A program made the translations under genes and the position numbers. Source: Rhizobium leguminosarum (GTDB taxonomy: Bacteria > Pseudomonadota > Alphaproteobacteria > Rhizobiales > Rhizobiaceae). Taken from it: a stretch of 64,000 nt of DNA. The notes below the pieces were generated by a model. That model did not search any database. It saw nothing but the letters and a program-made list of their open reading frames with translations, and was not told the DNA's origin. Location of the stretch: positions 3,038,001 through 3,102,000 of the forward strand of contig NZ_CP016286.1 of assembly GCF_001679785.1 (NCBI RefSeq), given 5' to 3'. Shown in pieces: positions 1 to 9,307 of this stretch (the first letter of the stretch is position 1; each line of letters begins with the position of its first letter).

Positions 1-242
1 GCATCCTGCGCGACGTCTACACCTCCGAGCGCGAAATCGCCGCTGACGGAAAACACCCGCGCGAGGTCAGCAGGCTCGACAAGCAGCGCCGCAACGTCAT
101 CGTCGCGAAACGCCGCAGATTGGCAGCGATGCGCCGCGCTGACGAGATCGACGATGATGTCTTTCACATGCTGGAACAGGAGCTCGACTGGGCCGAACTC
201 GCCGCCCTGCCGCCCGGCAGAGACGAGATCGTCGAGAGCTGA
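1..242 (+). CDS. Na+/H+ antiporter, C-terminal fragment
   Basis: The frame starting at base 3 is open from the window edge to TGA at 240-242 and gives 79 residues. The fragment is charged and cytoplasmic in character, and ends with the motif DDDVFHMLEQELDWAEL followed by an acidic tail. That ending is typical of the C-terminal regulatory tail of CPA1-type Na+/H+ antiporters of rhizobia, which exchange cytoplasmic Na+ for H+ at the inner membrane. The membrane part lies outside the window, so the family call rests on the tail alone. Confidence 0.6.
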   Translation, partial: ILRDVYTSEREIAADGKHPREVSRLDKQRRNVIVAKRRRLAAMRRADEIDDDVFHMLEQELDWAELAALPPGRDEIVES

Positions 243-278
243 TGCCCTCTGTGACGTTTTGATGGATTCCGGAATCGT

Positions 279-290
279 TACCAATTGGTA
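279..290. promoter_or_regulatory. 12-bp perfect palindrome upstream of the efflux operon
   Basis: TACCAATTGGTA is a perfect palindrome in the 262-bp gap between the antiporter stop and the efflux operon, about 215 bp before the first ATG. It could be an operator for a TetR- or LysR-type regulator of the pump. No such regulator gene is adjacent, so the role is a guess. Confidence 0.25.
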
Positions 291-504
291 TTTGCAATTT
301 TTCGCCGCTGCCGTTTATAGTCCAATTCCATAGGGTTACGATTTTTCCGATGTGCATTGCGTGCCGGCCTTCCTTTTCCAAGGGATTGAACGCCGGGGAA
401 ATCACGGGGGCAGAGACCCTCGGTCAAAGCAGCAAGACATGAACAGCATCACTTCATCTTGAGGTTGGCGGCAGTGAATCGGCCGTCGAGATTGGAGGAC
501 CGGT

Positions 505-1680
505 ATGACTTACGCGCGTCGACAGATGGTGGTGTTTGGCTGTATCGCCGCATTCATGCCCCTCCCCGCGCTGGCCCAGAGCGCCCCGCCACCCCCACCC
601 GTCACCGTCGCCAAGCCGGTCGTTCGCGATGTCGTCGACAGCGACGAGTTCATCGGCCGGTTCGAGCCGGTCGACGAAGTCTCCGTTCGTTCCCGCGTCG
701 GTGGTTACCTGCAGGAAATCCATTTTCAGGACGGCGCATTGGTCAAGCAGGGCGACCTGCTCTTCGTCATCGATCAGCGGCCGTTCGTAACCGCGCTCAA
801 TCAGGCAAAGGCAACACTCGAATCGGCGCAATCCACCCTGGTCTTTGCCGATGCGCAGTATAAGCGCACGCAATCGCTTGCCTCGAGCGGCAGCCAGTCG
901 GCGCAGACGCTGGATGACCGCCGCCGCGAATTCGATTCGGCCGAAGCCAATGTCCGCGGCGCACAGGCCGCAGCCGATCGCGCGTCTCTCGACATGGAGT
1001 ATACCGAGATCAAGGCGCCGCTCAGTGGCCGCATCGACCGCCGGCTGATCTCAGCCGGTAATCTCGTGCAGACCGACCAGACAGTGCTGACGACGATCGT
1101 TTCGCTCGACCCGATCGATTTCTACTTCGACGTCGACGAACGCCGCCTGCTGAATTTCGCCGACACGGCGCGCAAACTGGGCAAGGATCTCCAGCAGGGC
1201 GGTGGCGGATTGGATGTATCCGTCACGATCTCTGATCCCACTGCCAAAGCATTCAAGGGAAAGCTCGATTTCGCCGAGAACCGGGTCGACAATGAGAGCG
1301 GCACCATTCGTCTGCGTGCCCGCTTCCCCAACCCCGATCTCGTCCTTCAGCCCGGCCTCTTCGGTCGCATACAGGTCGAAGCCTCCAACACCTACCAGGC
1401 CATTCTCGTCCCCGACGAGGCAATCGGCTCGGACCAGAATGAGCGCGTCGTCTATGTCGTCGCCGAAGACGGCACGGTGTCGACCAAGCCCGTAAGACCC
1501 GGACCGCGTCTCTACGGCTACCGCGTCATACGCGAGGGCCTCGACGGCACAGAGACGATCATCGTCAACGGCCTGATACGCGCCCGGCCGGGTGCAAAGA
1601 TCACGCCTCAGATGACCGAACTGCCGCCGGAGCGGCAGGACACTGCGCCTGAAACCGCCAGCGCGGAGAACGGACAATGA
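505..1680 (+). CDS. RND efflux pump periplasmic adaptor (membrane fusion protein)
   Basis: 391 aa, AcrA/MexE-type adaptor that links an inner-membrane RND pump to an outer-membrane channel. Residues 1-22 form a signal peptide ending PALAQS. A lipoyl/barrel-sandwich half follows (VRSRVGGYLQEIHFQDGALVKQGDLLF split over about 65-90), then an alpha-helical hairpin rich in Ala/Gln (about 100-165), the second lipoyl half (YTEIKAPLSGRI), a beta-barrel and a membrane-proximal domain. Length is normal for the family. The ATG is preceded by GGAGG at a suitable distance. The stop overlaps the pump gene by four bases (ATGA), so the two are translationally coupled. No outer-membrane factor gene is nearby; a TolC elsewhere is presumably shared. 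Confidence 0.93.
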   Translation: MTYARRQMVVFGCIAAFMPLPALAQSAPPPPPVTVAKPVVRDVVDSDEFIGRFEPVDEVSVRSRVGGYLQEIHFQDGALVKQGDLLFVIDQRPFVTALNQAKATLESAQSTLVFADAQYKRTQSLASSGSQSAQTLDDRRREFDSAEANVRGAQAAADRASLDMEYTEIKAPLSGRIDRRLISAGNLVQTDQTVLTTIVSLDPIDFYFDVDERRLLNFADTARKLGKDLQQGGGGLDVSVTISDPTAKAFKGKLDFAENRVDNESGTIRLRARFPNPDLVLQPGLFGRIQVEASNTYQAILVPDEAIGSDQNERVVYVVAEDGTVSTKPVRPGPRLYGYRVIREGLDGTETIIVNGLIRARPGAKITPQMTELPPERQDTAPETASAENGQ

Positions 1681-4600
1681 GATTTGCACATTTTTTCGTA
1701 GACCGGCCGATCTTTGCGGCGGTCATCTCGATCCTTTTTCTCGTCGTCGGCAGCATTGCCTATACGCAATTGCCGGTATCGCAGTATCCGGAGATCGCGC
1801 CGCCGACCATCGTCGTGCGCACCTCTTATCCGGGTGCCGACCCGCAGACGATCGCCGATACCGTTTCGACGCCGCTTGAACAACAGATCAACGGCGTCGA
1901 AGACATGCTTTACATGTCGTCCTACTCCAGCGCCGATGGCGCCATGTCGCTGACGATCACCTTCAAGCTCGGCACCGATCTCGACAAGGTCCAGGTGCTT
2001 GTCCAGAACCGCGTTTCCATCGCCCTTCCCCGTCTTCCCGAGGAAGTTCAGAGGCTTGGCGTCACCACCGACAAAAGCTCGCCCGATCTGATGATGGTGG
2101 TGCACCTGCTGTCGCCGTCGCACCGCTATGACCAGCTTTACGTCTCGAACTACGCTCGCAACCGCATCCGCGACGTTCTCGTCCGCCTTGACGGCGTCGG
2201 CGACGTGCAACTCTTCGGAGAGCGCCAATATTCGATGCGAATCTGGCTGGATCCGGAAAAGCTCTCCGCCTACGGGATGACATCCGACGACGTCGTCGCC
2301 GCGCTCAGAGACCAGAACGTCCAGGTGTCGGGCGGCAAGATCGGCGCCCCACCCGTTACGGGCAAGAATGCGTTCGAATATACAGTGCGAACGGACGGGC
2401 GCTTCTCCGACGTGCGCGAGTTCCGATATGTCATCGTGAAATCGACGGGCAGCGGCCGGCTCGTGCAGTTGCAGGACGTCGCCCGTATCGAACTCGGCGC
2501 GCAGGATTACGTCACCAACAGCTATCTCAACAACGATCCCGCGGTTGCTCTCGGCATCTTCGCCCGGCCGGGGACCAACGCCCTGGACACCGCTCATCAG
2601 GTCCAGACGATCATGAAGGACCTCTCGCAGAATTTTCCGCAAGGGCTGGAATATCGCATCGTCTACGATACGACCGAATTCATTTCGGATTCAATCACGG
2701 AGGTCTATCGAACCATCGCCGAAGCGGCCATCCTGGTCGCGATTGTCGTTCTGGTTTTCCTGCAATCCTGGCGAACCGCGATCATTCCGATCATTGCCAT
2801 CCCGGTATCGCTGATCGGCACCTTCGCGGTCCTGCTGGCCTTCGGCTTCTCGCTCAACATGCTCACCCTGTTCGGTCTCGTGCTGGCAATCGGTATCGTC
2901 GTCGATGACGCGATCGTGGTGGTGGAAAACGTCGAGCGCAATCTGGCACGCGGGATGACGCCGAAGCAGGCGTCCCATGTCACGATGGACGAAGTCGGAA
3001 CCGCCGTCGTCGCCATCTCCCTGGTGTTGATCGCCGTGTTCGTGCCGACAGCCTTCATTCCAGGCATCTCTGGCCAATTCTACAGGCAGTTCGCGGTCAC
3101 GATCTCCGTCACCACTGCAATTTCCGCATTGAATTCGCTCACACTGTCGCCCGCGCTCGCAGGCATATTGCTGAAAGCCCATGACCACGAAACCAAACGC
3201 ATGAATGTCGCATCCCGTCTGGGAAGAGGGCTTGCGGACGGCTTCAATCATGGATTCGATCGGCTGAGTTCCGGCTATTCATGGACCGTTCGGCATCTGG
3301 TCAGCAGTTGGGTGGGCTTGACCGCCGCGATGGTCACCTTCGTCTGCCTGCTCGGAGCGACCTGGTATATGGGCACGAAAGTTCCCGCGGGCTTTATCCC
3401 GACCATGGACCAGGGTTACGCGATCATCGTCATACAGCTTCCTGATGGAGCCTCGCTTGCGCGTACCGATGCCGTTGTCAAGCAGGTGGGCGATATCGCC
3501 CGCACGGTGCCCGGCGTCGGCAACGCCGTGCAATTTGCCGGCTTCAGCGGGGCAACGTTCACCAATGCCTCGAATGCCGGCGTCGTCTTCGTCCCTTTCA
3601 AATCCTTTGCCGAACGTGAAGAAGGCGGCGAGAACGCCAACAAGATCATCGGCGAGCTTTTTGGCAAGCTACAAAGCATCCAGGAAGCCTTCATCATCGC
3701 CATCCCGCCACCATCCGTGCGGGGCGTCGGCAATTCCGGCGGCTTCAAGATGCAGATTTCCGATCTCGAAAACGCCGATATGACGCGCGTCCTCGGCCTC
3801 GCCCGGCAGATGATGGGTGCGGCGGCAACGACCGAGGGGCTGACCGGCGTCTTTACGACATTTTCGGATGCAAGCCCGCAATACTTCCTGGCGATCGACC
3901 GCGACAAGGCGCGCTTCCTGAATGTGCCAATTCCCAACATCTTCAACGCGCTGTCCATCAATCTCGGCGTCGCCTACGTCAACGATTTCAATGCGTTCGG
4001 CCGCGTCTACCAGGTTCGCGCCCAGGCCGACCGGCAATACCGCATGGACAGGGAAGACATCCTCGCCCTGAAGGTCCGCTCGGCGACCGGCGCTCTGGTT
4101 CCGCTTGGAACCTTGATGGACATCCAGGATGCCAGCGGCCCGGCGCTTGTCCAGCGCTACAACATGTACGTCTCGGTGCCGCTTCAGGGCAATCCGACGC
4201 CAGGCACGTCGACTGGCGACGCTATCGCCAAGATGGAGGCGCTGGCGACCAAGATCCTGCCGCAAGGGACAACCTTCGAATGGACCGAACTCGCCTATCA
4301 GGAAACCCATACCGGCAACACGGCCATCTACATCTTCGCCCTGTCTGTCATCTTCGTTTTTCTGGCGCTGGCGGCACAATATGAAAGCTGGATTTTGCCT
4401 CTAGCGATCATTCTCATCGTCCCGCTTGCGGTGCTCGCGGCCCTGATCGGGGTCTCGCTGCGGGGAATGGACAACAACGTCCTGACCCAGATCGGCCTGA
4501 TCGTCCTGATCGGTCTTGCGGCCAAGAACGCCATTCTGATCGTCGAGTTCGCCAGGCAGGCGGAAGATGAGGGCAAGTCGCCGGTGGAGGCGGCCATCGA

Positions 4601-4865
4601 GGCCAGCCATCTTCGCCTGCGCCCGATCCTGATGACGGCATTCGCCTTCATCTTCGGTGTTCTGCCGCTTGCCATCGCCACCGGGCCCGGCGCCGAAATG
4701 CGCCAGTCGCTCGGCACCGCCGTCTTCTCGGGCATGCTCGGCGTGACAATCTTCGGTCTGTTCCTGACGCCGGTCTTCTACGTCGTGCTGCGCGGCTGGC
4801 GCCGCAACCGGCCGGCCACTGTAGAACCAGCGAAGACTGAGCCGGTCGAGGAAGGGGTCGTCTGA
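1677..4865 (+). CDS. RND multidrug efflux transporter, HAE-1 family
   Basis: 1062 aa, AcrB/MexF/MexB-type proton-driven drug exporter of the inner membrane. It begins MRFAHFFVDRPIFA, the usual amphipathic start before TM1. It has two large periplasmic loops and about 12 membrane helices. The proton-relay residues are present: the Asp pair in TM4 (GIVVDDAIVVVENVE, residues 410-411) and the Lys in TM10 (GLAAKNAILIVEF, residue 950). The protein therefore looks functional. It is co-transcribed with the adaptor gene through an ATGA overlap. Substrates cannot be read from the sequence. Confidence 0.95.
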   Translation: MRFAHFFVDRPIFAAVISILFLVVGSIAYTQLPVSQYPEIAPPTIVVRTSYPGADPQTIADTVSTPLEQQINGVEDMLYMSSYSSADGAMSLTITFKLGTDLDKVQVLVQNRVSIALPRLPEEVQRLGVTTDKSSPDLMMVVHLLSPSHRYDQLYVSNYARNRIRDVLVRLDGVGDVQLFGERQYSMRIWLDPEKLSAYGMTSDDVVAALRDQNVQVSGGKIGAPPVTGKNAFEYTVRTDGRFSDVREFRYVIVKSTGSGRLVQLQDVARIELGAQDYVTNSYLNNDPAVALGIFARPGTNALDTAHQVQTIMKDLSQNFPQGLEYRIVYDTTEFISDSITEVYRTIAEAAILVAIVVLVFLQSWRTAIIPIIAIPVSLIGTFAVLLAFGFSLNMLTLFGLVLAIGIVVDDAIVVVENVERNLARGMTPKQASHVTMDEVGTAVVAISLVLIAVFVPTAFIPGISGQFYRQFAVTISVTTAISALNSLTLSPALAGILLKAHDHETKRMNVASRLGRGLADGFNHGFDRLSSGYSWTVRHLVSSWVGLTAAMVTFVCLLGATWYMGTKVPAGFIPTMDQGYAIIVIQLPDGASLARTDAVVKQVGDIARTVPGVGNAVQFAGFSGATFTNASNAGVVFVPFKSFAEREEGGENANKIIGELFGKLQSIQEAFIIAIPPPSVRGVGNSGGFKMQISDLENADMTRVLGLARQMMGAAATTEGLTGVFTTFSDASPQYFLAIDRDKARFLNVPIPNIFNALSINLGVAYVNDFNAFGRVYQVRAQADRQYRMDREDILALKVRSATGALVPLGTLMDIQDASGPALVQRYNMYVSVPLQGNPTPGTSTGDAIAKMEALATKILPQGTTFEWTELAYQETHTGNTAIYIFALSVIFVFLALAAQYESWILPLAIILIVPLAVLAALIGVSLRGMDNNVLTQIGLIVLIGLAAKNAILIVEFARQAEDEGKSPVEAAIEASHLRLRPILMTAFAFIFGVLPLAIATGPGAEMRQSLGTAVFSGMLGVTIFGLFLTPVFYVVLRGWRRNRPATVEPAKTEPVEEGVV

Positions 4866-4894
4866 GACGATCCCACCGGCTGAGGAAACGGAAG

Positions 4895-5674
4895 TCAGGT
4901 CGAAAACAGATGCACTCGGCCCTGCCACAAGCGGGCGACGGTGAGGTTGCCGCTGCGATAGGCGCGCGTATCGATATTGAGCCGCCTCGGCCGTATGTCG
5001 GGTTCATCGTTCGGCGTATGACCGTGAACGACGAGTTTCGGCAACGGCACCCGGCTTTCGAGAAACCGTTGGCGAATGAGGACCAGATCCTCGTCCGTCT
5101 GCTCACTGAGCCGCAGCTTCGGATTGATGCCGGCATGCACGAAAATCACGCTCGGGGTCTCCAGCAAGACAGGCATCGCCCGCATGAAATCGATATGCGT
5201 ATGCGGCAGCGACTGGCGGATGAAGGCATCGAGCTTCGCGCCGGAGGGAAAGACCAGCGGTAGATGCTCCGGATCGAGGCCATAGGATTTGAGCGACTCC
5301 GCCGACCCCATCTGCATCCAATCGTCATAGGAGATCCAGCCATCGATATAGTCGAGCATGGCGATTTCGTGATTGCCGGCAAGGCAGATGCGGTCGAATC
5401 CATCAGGCGGAGGCTCCATCAGATGGGTGATGACCTGTGCCGATTCAGGGCCGCGGTCGATATAGTCGCCGAGCGTGACGATCAGCTTTCGCCCGGGCAG
5501 CCGCGCGCCATCACGCAGGATCGCCTCCTCGGCTTTCACAAGCAGATCGTACCGACCGTGAATATCGCCGATCGCATAAGTTGGGATAGCGGCAATATCC
5601 AGCGTCAGGCGCGGTCTCGGCTGGCGTGCCATTTTCGAAACCTCGCTGTTGCGAGCACGAGAGTCGCTCATCAT
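4895..5674 (-). CDS. PPP-family metallophosphoesterase (serine/threonine phosphatase type)
   Basis: Up to 259 aa. It carries the complete two-metal phosphoesterase signature in order: GDIHGRYD (about residue 37), GDYIDRGPES, GNHE, a VHAG histidine and GHTP. This matches bacterial PPP phosphatases of the PrpA/ApaH-like group, which remove phosphate from phosphoproteins or nucleotides in the cytosol. It is convergent with the efflux operon and apparently monocistronic. Several starts are possible (5674, 5671, or 5632 where GAGG precedes MARQPRP); the conserved domain is included in all. Substrate unknown. Confidence 0.88.
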   Translation of the reverse strand: MMSDSRARNSEVSKMARQPRPRLTLDIAAIPTYAIGDIHGRYDLLVKAEEAILRDGARLPGRKLIVTLGDYIDRGPESAQVITHLMEPPPDGFDRICLAGNHEIAMLDYIDGWISYDDWMQMGSAESLKSYGLDPEHLPLVFPSGAKLDAFIRQSLPHTHIDFMRAMPVLLETPSVIFVHAGINPKLRLSEQTDEDLVLIRQRFLESRVPLPKLVVHGHTPNDEPDIRPRRLNIDTRAYRSGNLTVARLWQGRVHLFST

Positions 5675-5835
5675 ATTTCTCGATCAAGGAAGCCCCACTT
5701 CACCCTAAGTAGAGTAAAGGACAAGGCAATCAAGCTGGTAAGAAAATCCAAAGCGCACGGGTTTTGTAGAAAAACCGGCCTTATCATTTGAGGCGCAATC
5801 CCTCACTCCTGTATCCGTCGAGAAAAGAGTGGCCG

Positions 5836-6963
5836 ATGGGAACGGTATCGCAATTTCATGAGAGCCTGAGGCCTCCCGCGCATCGCGTCGAAAGCGAAGA
5901 GGAGGCAATATCCACGGCCCGCGACCTCGCCGCCGCATTCCGGCATCAGGCGAGCGAACGTGATATCAACCGCATCCTGCCCTTTGCCGAGCTTGATGCG
6001 CTGTCTGTATCGGGCTTGACGGCAATCACTGTTCCGCCAGACCATGAAGGGCTCGACGTGTCGAACGCCCTGCTCGCCGAAATCGTTGCAATCATCGCTG
6101 AGGGCGATGCATCGATCGGCGAGGCGCTGGAAAGTCATTTTTCTGCGCTGGAAACGCTCCGCATTCAGGCTGCCGAGGATTTGAAGGCATCGCTGTTTGC
6201 CCGTGTGCTGCTCGGCGACCGCTTCGCGGGCGCCGCCTTCACCGACGGGACCGAACTGACCGCCGAAGGCCCGGGCTACCGTCTGAGCGGGCGCACGCGG
6301 CAGGCGCCCGGTATTCTATTCGCCGACTGGATCGCCGCTGTCGCCACCGCTCCTCCCAGCCGCCCGGTGACACTCTACCTCACACGCGGTGAAGAAGGTG
6401 TGCAGGTGGTCGATGATTGGGACGGCTTCGGCCAGCGCACCAATGGATCGGCGACGGCGATCGTCGGAACGCTTCATGTCAATGCCGATGCGATTGCGCC
6501 TGCTCCCTCCGCCGGACATTCGACCGGCATCTCGCTCGGCCTGCTGCTCAAGGCGGGCGTCAGCCTGGGCATCGCTCGGGCCGCATGGAGCGACCTGATG
6601 ACCGCAATTGGCGATCACAGCACGACCGTCCTTCCCCAGATCGGCGAACGAGCCATTCGCATCGAAGCAACGGCGGCAGCCTTGGAACGGGCTGGCCGCA
6701 AACTCGACATTGCCCAGGTCAATCCAGTTGAGGCCGCGATGGCGGACGCGCATTTCTCCTGCTCGGCGGCCGCGATCCTTGCCGGGGAAACGGCGCTCGA
6801 CACCGCAAACGCGCTGTTCGAACTTGCAGGGGAAACATCGGCGGGCATCGGGCTCAATCTCGATCGCCATTGGCGCAATGCCCGCATTCACGCGCTATCG
6901 CTGGCGCGGGATAAGCTGATGCATACTGCAGGCGAATATAGGTCGGAGCCCGGGAGAGCCTAA
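5836..6963 (+). CDS. SfnB-like acyl-CoA dehydrogenase-family flavoprotein
   Basis: 375 aa from the ATG at 5836, which follows GAGAAAAGAG; an upstream in-frame codon at 5788 is less likely. The N-terminus (AHRVESEEEAISTARDLAAAF, then LPFAELDALSVSGLTAITVP) matches the SfnB group of acyl-CoA dehydrogenase-like flavin enzymes. These are tied to sulfur acquisition from sulfones and related compounds. The whole helical-beta-helical fold appears present. It converges on the Rrf2 gene with a one-base gap. No flavin reductase or monooxygenase partner lies next to it, so the sulfur role is by family only. Confidence 0.75.
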   Translation: MGTVSQFHESLRPPAHRVESEEEAISTARDLAAAFRHQASERDINRILPFAELDALSVSGLTAITVPPDHEGLDVSNALLAEIVAIIAEGDASIGEALESHFSALETLRIQAAEDLKASLFARVLLGDRFAGAAFTDGTELTAEGPGYRLSGRTRQAPGILFADWIAAVATAPPSRPVTLYLTRGEEGVQVVDDWDGFGQRTNGSATAIVGTLHVNADAIAPAPSAGHSTGISLGLLLKAGVSLGIARAAWSDLMTAIGDHSTTVLPQIGERAIRIEATAAALERAGRKLDIAQVNPVEAAMADAHFSCSAAAILAGETALDTANALFELAGETSAGIGLNLDRHWRNARIHALSLARDKLMHTAGEYRSEPGRA

Positions 6964-6964
6964 T

Positions 6965-7429
6965 TCAGCTGGCGGCGGAGATCGGGAATTCTTCCTTGGC
7001 GCCGTCGATACGGCCGCCATCGGCGACGAATTGCTCGAGGGTCATATTGTCGAGAATGGCGGCGATCGCGTCCCGAACATCGGTCATCGAGCGCCGCACC
7101 TGACAGGTTTCCGGATCGGCACAGTCGTCGCAAGCCTCGTAAGCCGTACGGCTGGCGCAGCGGATCGGCGCTAGGGGCCCGTCGAGCGTGCGGATGACAT
7201 GGCCGATGCGGATTTCGGTTGCCGGCCGCGACAGGGAATAGCCGCCGCCCGGTCCCTTCTTCGAGCGCAGGATGCCGACATTGCGCAGTTCGAGCAGGAT
7301 CGTATCGAGAAACTTCTTCGGGATATTGTTGCGGGCCGCGATGTCGTTGATGAAGGCGGTCTCACCCGGCGCCAGCCGCGCCAGGTCGACCAGCGCCTTC
7401 AGCCCGTATTTTCCCTTTTTCGTCAGCAT
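6965..7429 (-). CDS. Rrf2-family transcriptional regulator
   Basis: 154 aa. The N-terminal winged helix reads MLTKKGKYGLKALVDLARL, followed by the wing GPGGGYSLSRP. Cysteines lie in the segment CASRTAYEACDDCADPETC, which could bind an iron-sulfur cluster as in IscR/NsrR relatives or act as thiol sensors as in CymR. It is not RirA, whose sequence differs clearly. It is convergent with the SfnB-like gene, and the next gene downstream is on the same strand in the other direction of travel, so its targets are not obvious. Control of sulfur or redox genes is a reasonable inference. Confidence 0.85.
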   Translation of the reverse strand: MLTKKGKYGLKALVDLARLAPGETAFINDIAARNNIPKKFLDTILLELRNVGILRSKKGPGGGYSLSRPATEIRIGHVIRTLDGPLAPIRCASRTAYEACDDCADPETCQVRRSMTDVRDAIAAILDNMTLEQFVADGGRIDGAKEEFPISAAS

Positions 7430-7605
7430 CGTCGTCGCCTTGTAGAAATCGCAGTATTTATCCTGTCAATAGCAGGCAAATAGCGTCAAAAGCGTGAACA
7501 TACAACAAAATAGCTATTATTTATAGCTTGTATCGGCAACGTCCACAGAAACGCCCGGCAGCCTCGAGAAAGACCAGCCGCCGCGCGCTCTGCCTGCAGT
7601 CTCGG

Positions 7606-8394
7606 TCAGATCGTCTTCAGCATGCCGCCATCGACGAAATAGGTCGAGCCGATGCAATAGCTCGCGCGCTCCGAACTCAGGAAAACGAAGACGTTTGCCA
7701 GCTCCTCCGGCGTGCCGAAGCGTTTGGAGGCGGCGTGCTCGTTGGCGACGCTCTGCAGGTAGCCTTCCCAGTTGCCGCCGGTTTCCGCCGTCAATTGCTT
7801 GGCGGTCTTGATCCAGTCGGGCGTCAGGATCAGGCCGGCATTGACGCAGTTGACGCGGATATTGTCCTTGATGAGCTCGGTCGAAAGCGTCTTCGAAAAC
7901 ATCATCAGCGCCGACTTGCTGACATTGTAGATCGGCTCGTACCAGAGTGGCTGGACGGCGCAGATCGAGGCATTGTGCAGGATCACCCCGCCGCCGCGTT
8001 GCTTCATTTGCGGCGCGATGCCGCGCGCCAGCCGCACGGCGGCCATCACATGCAGGTCCCAATAGTCTTGCCACTTCTCGTCGGGCGCCTCCATCACCGT
8101 CTCGTTCGATCCGGTGCCGGCGTTGTTGATGAGGATATCGGCGCCACCTTTTTCGGCCGCCGCCGCGATGATCGCCTCGGTTCCCGCAACTGTCGCCACA
8201 TCGGCCGCGACAGCGGCGGCGCTGACGCCGTACTTCTCGGCGATACGGACGGCTTCCGCCTCGAGCCGTTCGCCGCCGCGTGCCGCCAGCACGAGGTCGG
8301 CGCCCTCAGCCGCCAGCCCCTCGGCGATCGCCAGTCCGATGCCGACCGACGCACCTGTTATGACCGCAGTCCTTCCCTTCAATCCGAGATCCAT
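7606..8394 (-). CDS. SDR-family NAD(P)-dependent oxidoreductase
   Basis: 262 aa starting at the ATG preceded by GGGAGGAAGAC; a longer frame to 8478 has no ribosome site. It has the cofactor motif TGASVGIG (residues about 14-21), the NNAG motif, a catalytic Ser in HNASI and the YNVSK Tyr/Lys pair. It ends with a typical GSTYFVDGG C-terminus. This is a classical short-chain dehydrogenase, probably acting on a sugar, polyol or hydroxy acid. It is divergent from the sugar isomerase at 8537, so the two may act in one pathway. Substrate unknown. Confidence 0.9.
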   Translation of the reverse strand: MDLGLKGRTAVITGASVGIGLAIAEGLAAEGADLVLAARGGERLEAEAVRIAEKYGVSAAAVAADVATVAGTEAIIAAAAEKGGADILINNAGTGSNETVMEAPDEKWQDYWDLHVMAAVRLARGIAPQMKQRGGGVILHNASICAVQPLWYEPIYNVSKSALMMFSKTLSTELIKDNIRVNCVNAGLILTPDWIKTAKQLTAETGGNWEGYLQSVANEHAASKRFGTPEELANVFVFLSSERASYCIGSTYFVDGGMLKTI

Positions 8395-8536
8395 GTCTTC
8401 CTCCCAAACGGCCGGAGATCCCGGCCTGATGTGCTGAGTGTTCCGCCAATGAGCCCCGGGCGTCAAGCGCCCGAACACCTCTTGCGGCAGGCACCGATCT
8501 GTCGCATGCCTGCCTCAACAGATGGGAGGAGTTTTC

Positions 8537-9307
8537 ATGCGACGTTATTCAGCCTGTATAGAGTGGCTGTTTGCCGAAGAGGGCGATAGCTTTCCCGATC
8601 GCATCCGCTGCGCCCATGCGGCCGGCCTGACGGCGATCGAATTCTGGCGCTGGACCGGCAAGGATCTGGATGCGATCGAGGCAGCGCTGAAGGAAACCGG
8701 CCTTGCGGTCACCAGTCTCGTCGCCGAACCGATGATCGCGCTGACCGACGCCGCCAACCGGCAGGCCTGGCTGAAAGGCCTTGCCGAATCCGTCGCTGTC
8801 GCCAAGCGTCTCGGCGCGCCGGTGCTGATTGCCCAGGCGGGCGACGATCTCCCGGGCTTGACCCGCCAAGAACAGCGCCGGGCGCTTACCGAAACGCTGA
8901 GAGCCGGCGCCGATATCCTCAAAGGCAGCGGTGTCCGCCTCGGCGTCGAGCCGCTCAACATCCGCATCGACCATGTCGGCTATTTCCTCGATTCGACCCG
9001 CGAAGGTCTCGACATCATCGATGACGTCGCTCGCCCCGAGATCGGCATCGTTTACGACATCTACCATTCCGCCGTGATGGACGAGCGCACCGAGGAGGTG
9101 CTGAACGACCGTCTCGACCGTATCATCCACGTCCATGTCGCCGATCACCCCGGCCGCAACGAACCGGGCTCCGGCGATATCGACCTTGCCCGACGCCTCG
9201 GCTGGGTCTTCGCCAACGGTTACGACGGCGCCGTCGGTCTGGAATACCGGCCGACCAAGCCCGGCGCGGACGCAGTCAAGGCCGCGATTGCTTCGCTTGG
9301 CGGCTAG
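8537..9307 (+). CDS. Sugar phosphate isomerase/epimerase (hydroxypyruvate isomerase-like TIM barrel)
   Basis: 256 aa. The start MRRYSACIEWLF follows GGGAGGAG; the upstream codon at 8522 would sit in front of that ribosome site. The protein is an AP-endonuclease-2-fold TIM barrel: LGVEPLNI carries a metal-ligand Glu, then VYDIYHS, HVHVADHPGRNEPGSGDID and a final VGLEY Glu. These are the conserved ligands of the hydroxypyruvate isomerase (Hyi) group, which interconverts hydroxypyruvate and tartronate semialdehyde; other family members act on ketoses. The stop codon overlaps the stop of the convergent gene in a shared CTAG. Confidence 0.82.
   Translation: MRRYSACIEWLFAEEGDSFPDRIRCAHAAGLTAIEFWRWTGKDLDAIEAALKETGLAVTSLVAEPMIALTDAANRQAWLKGLAESVAVAKRLGAPVLIAQAGDDLPGLTRQEQRRALTETLRAGADILKGSGVRLGVEPLNIRIDHVGYFLDSTREGLDIIDDVARPEIGIVYDIYHSAVMDERTEEVLNDRLDRIIHVHVADHPGRNEPGSGDIDLARRLGWVFANGYDGAVGLEYRPTKPGADAVKAAIASLGG

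Noticed and set aside
1608..2642. 344-codon minus-strand open frame
   Set aside because: Antisense to the start of the RND pump; no domain, no ribosome site.
7441..7469. TTGACA with a 17-base spacer as promoter of the Rrf2 gene
   Set aside because: The matching -10 (TCTACA) would leave a leader of only about five bases, so the arrangement does not work as a normal promoter.
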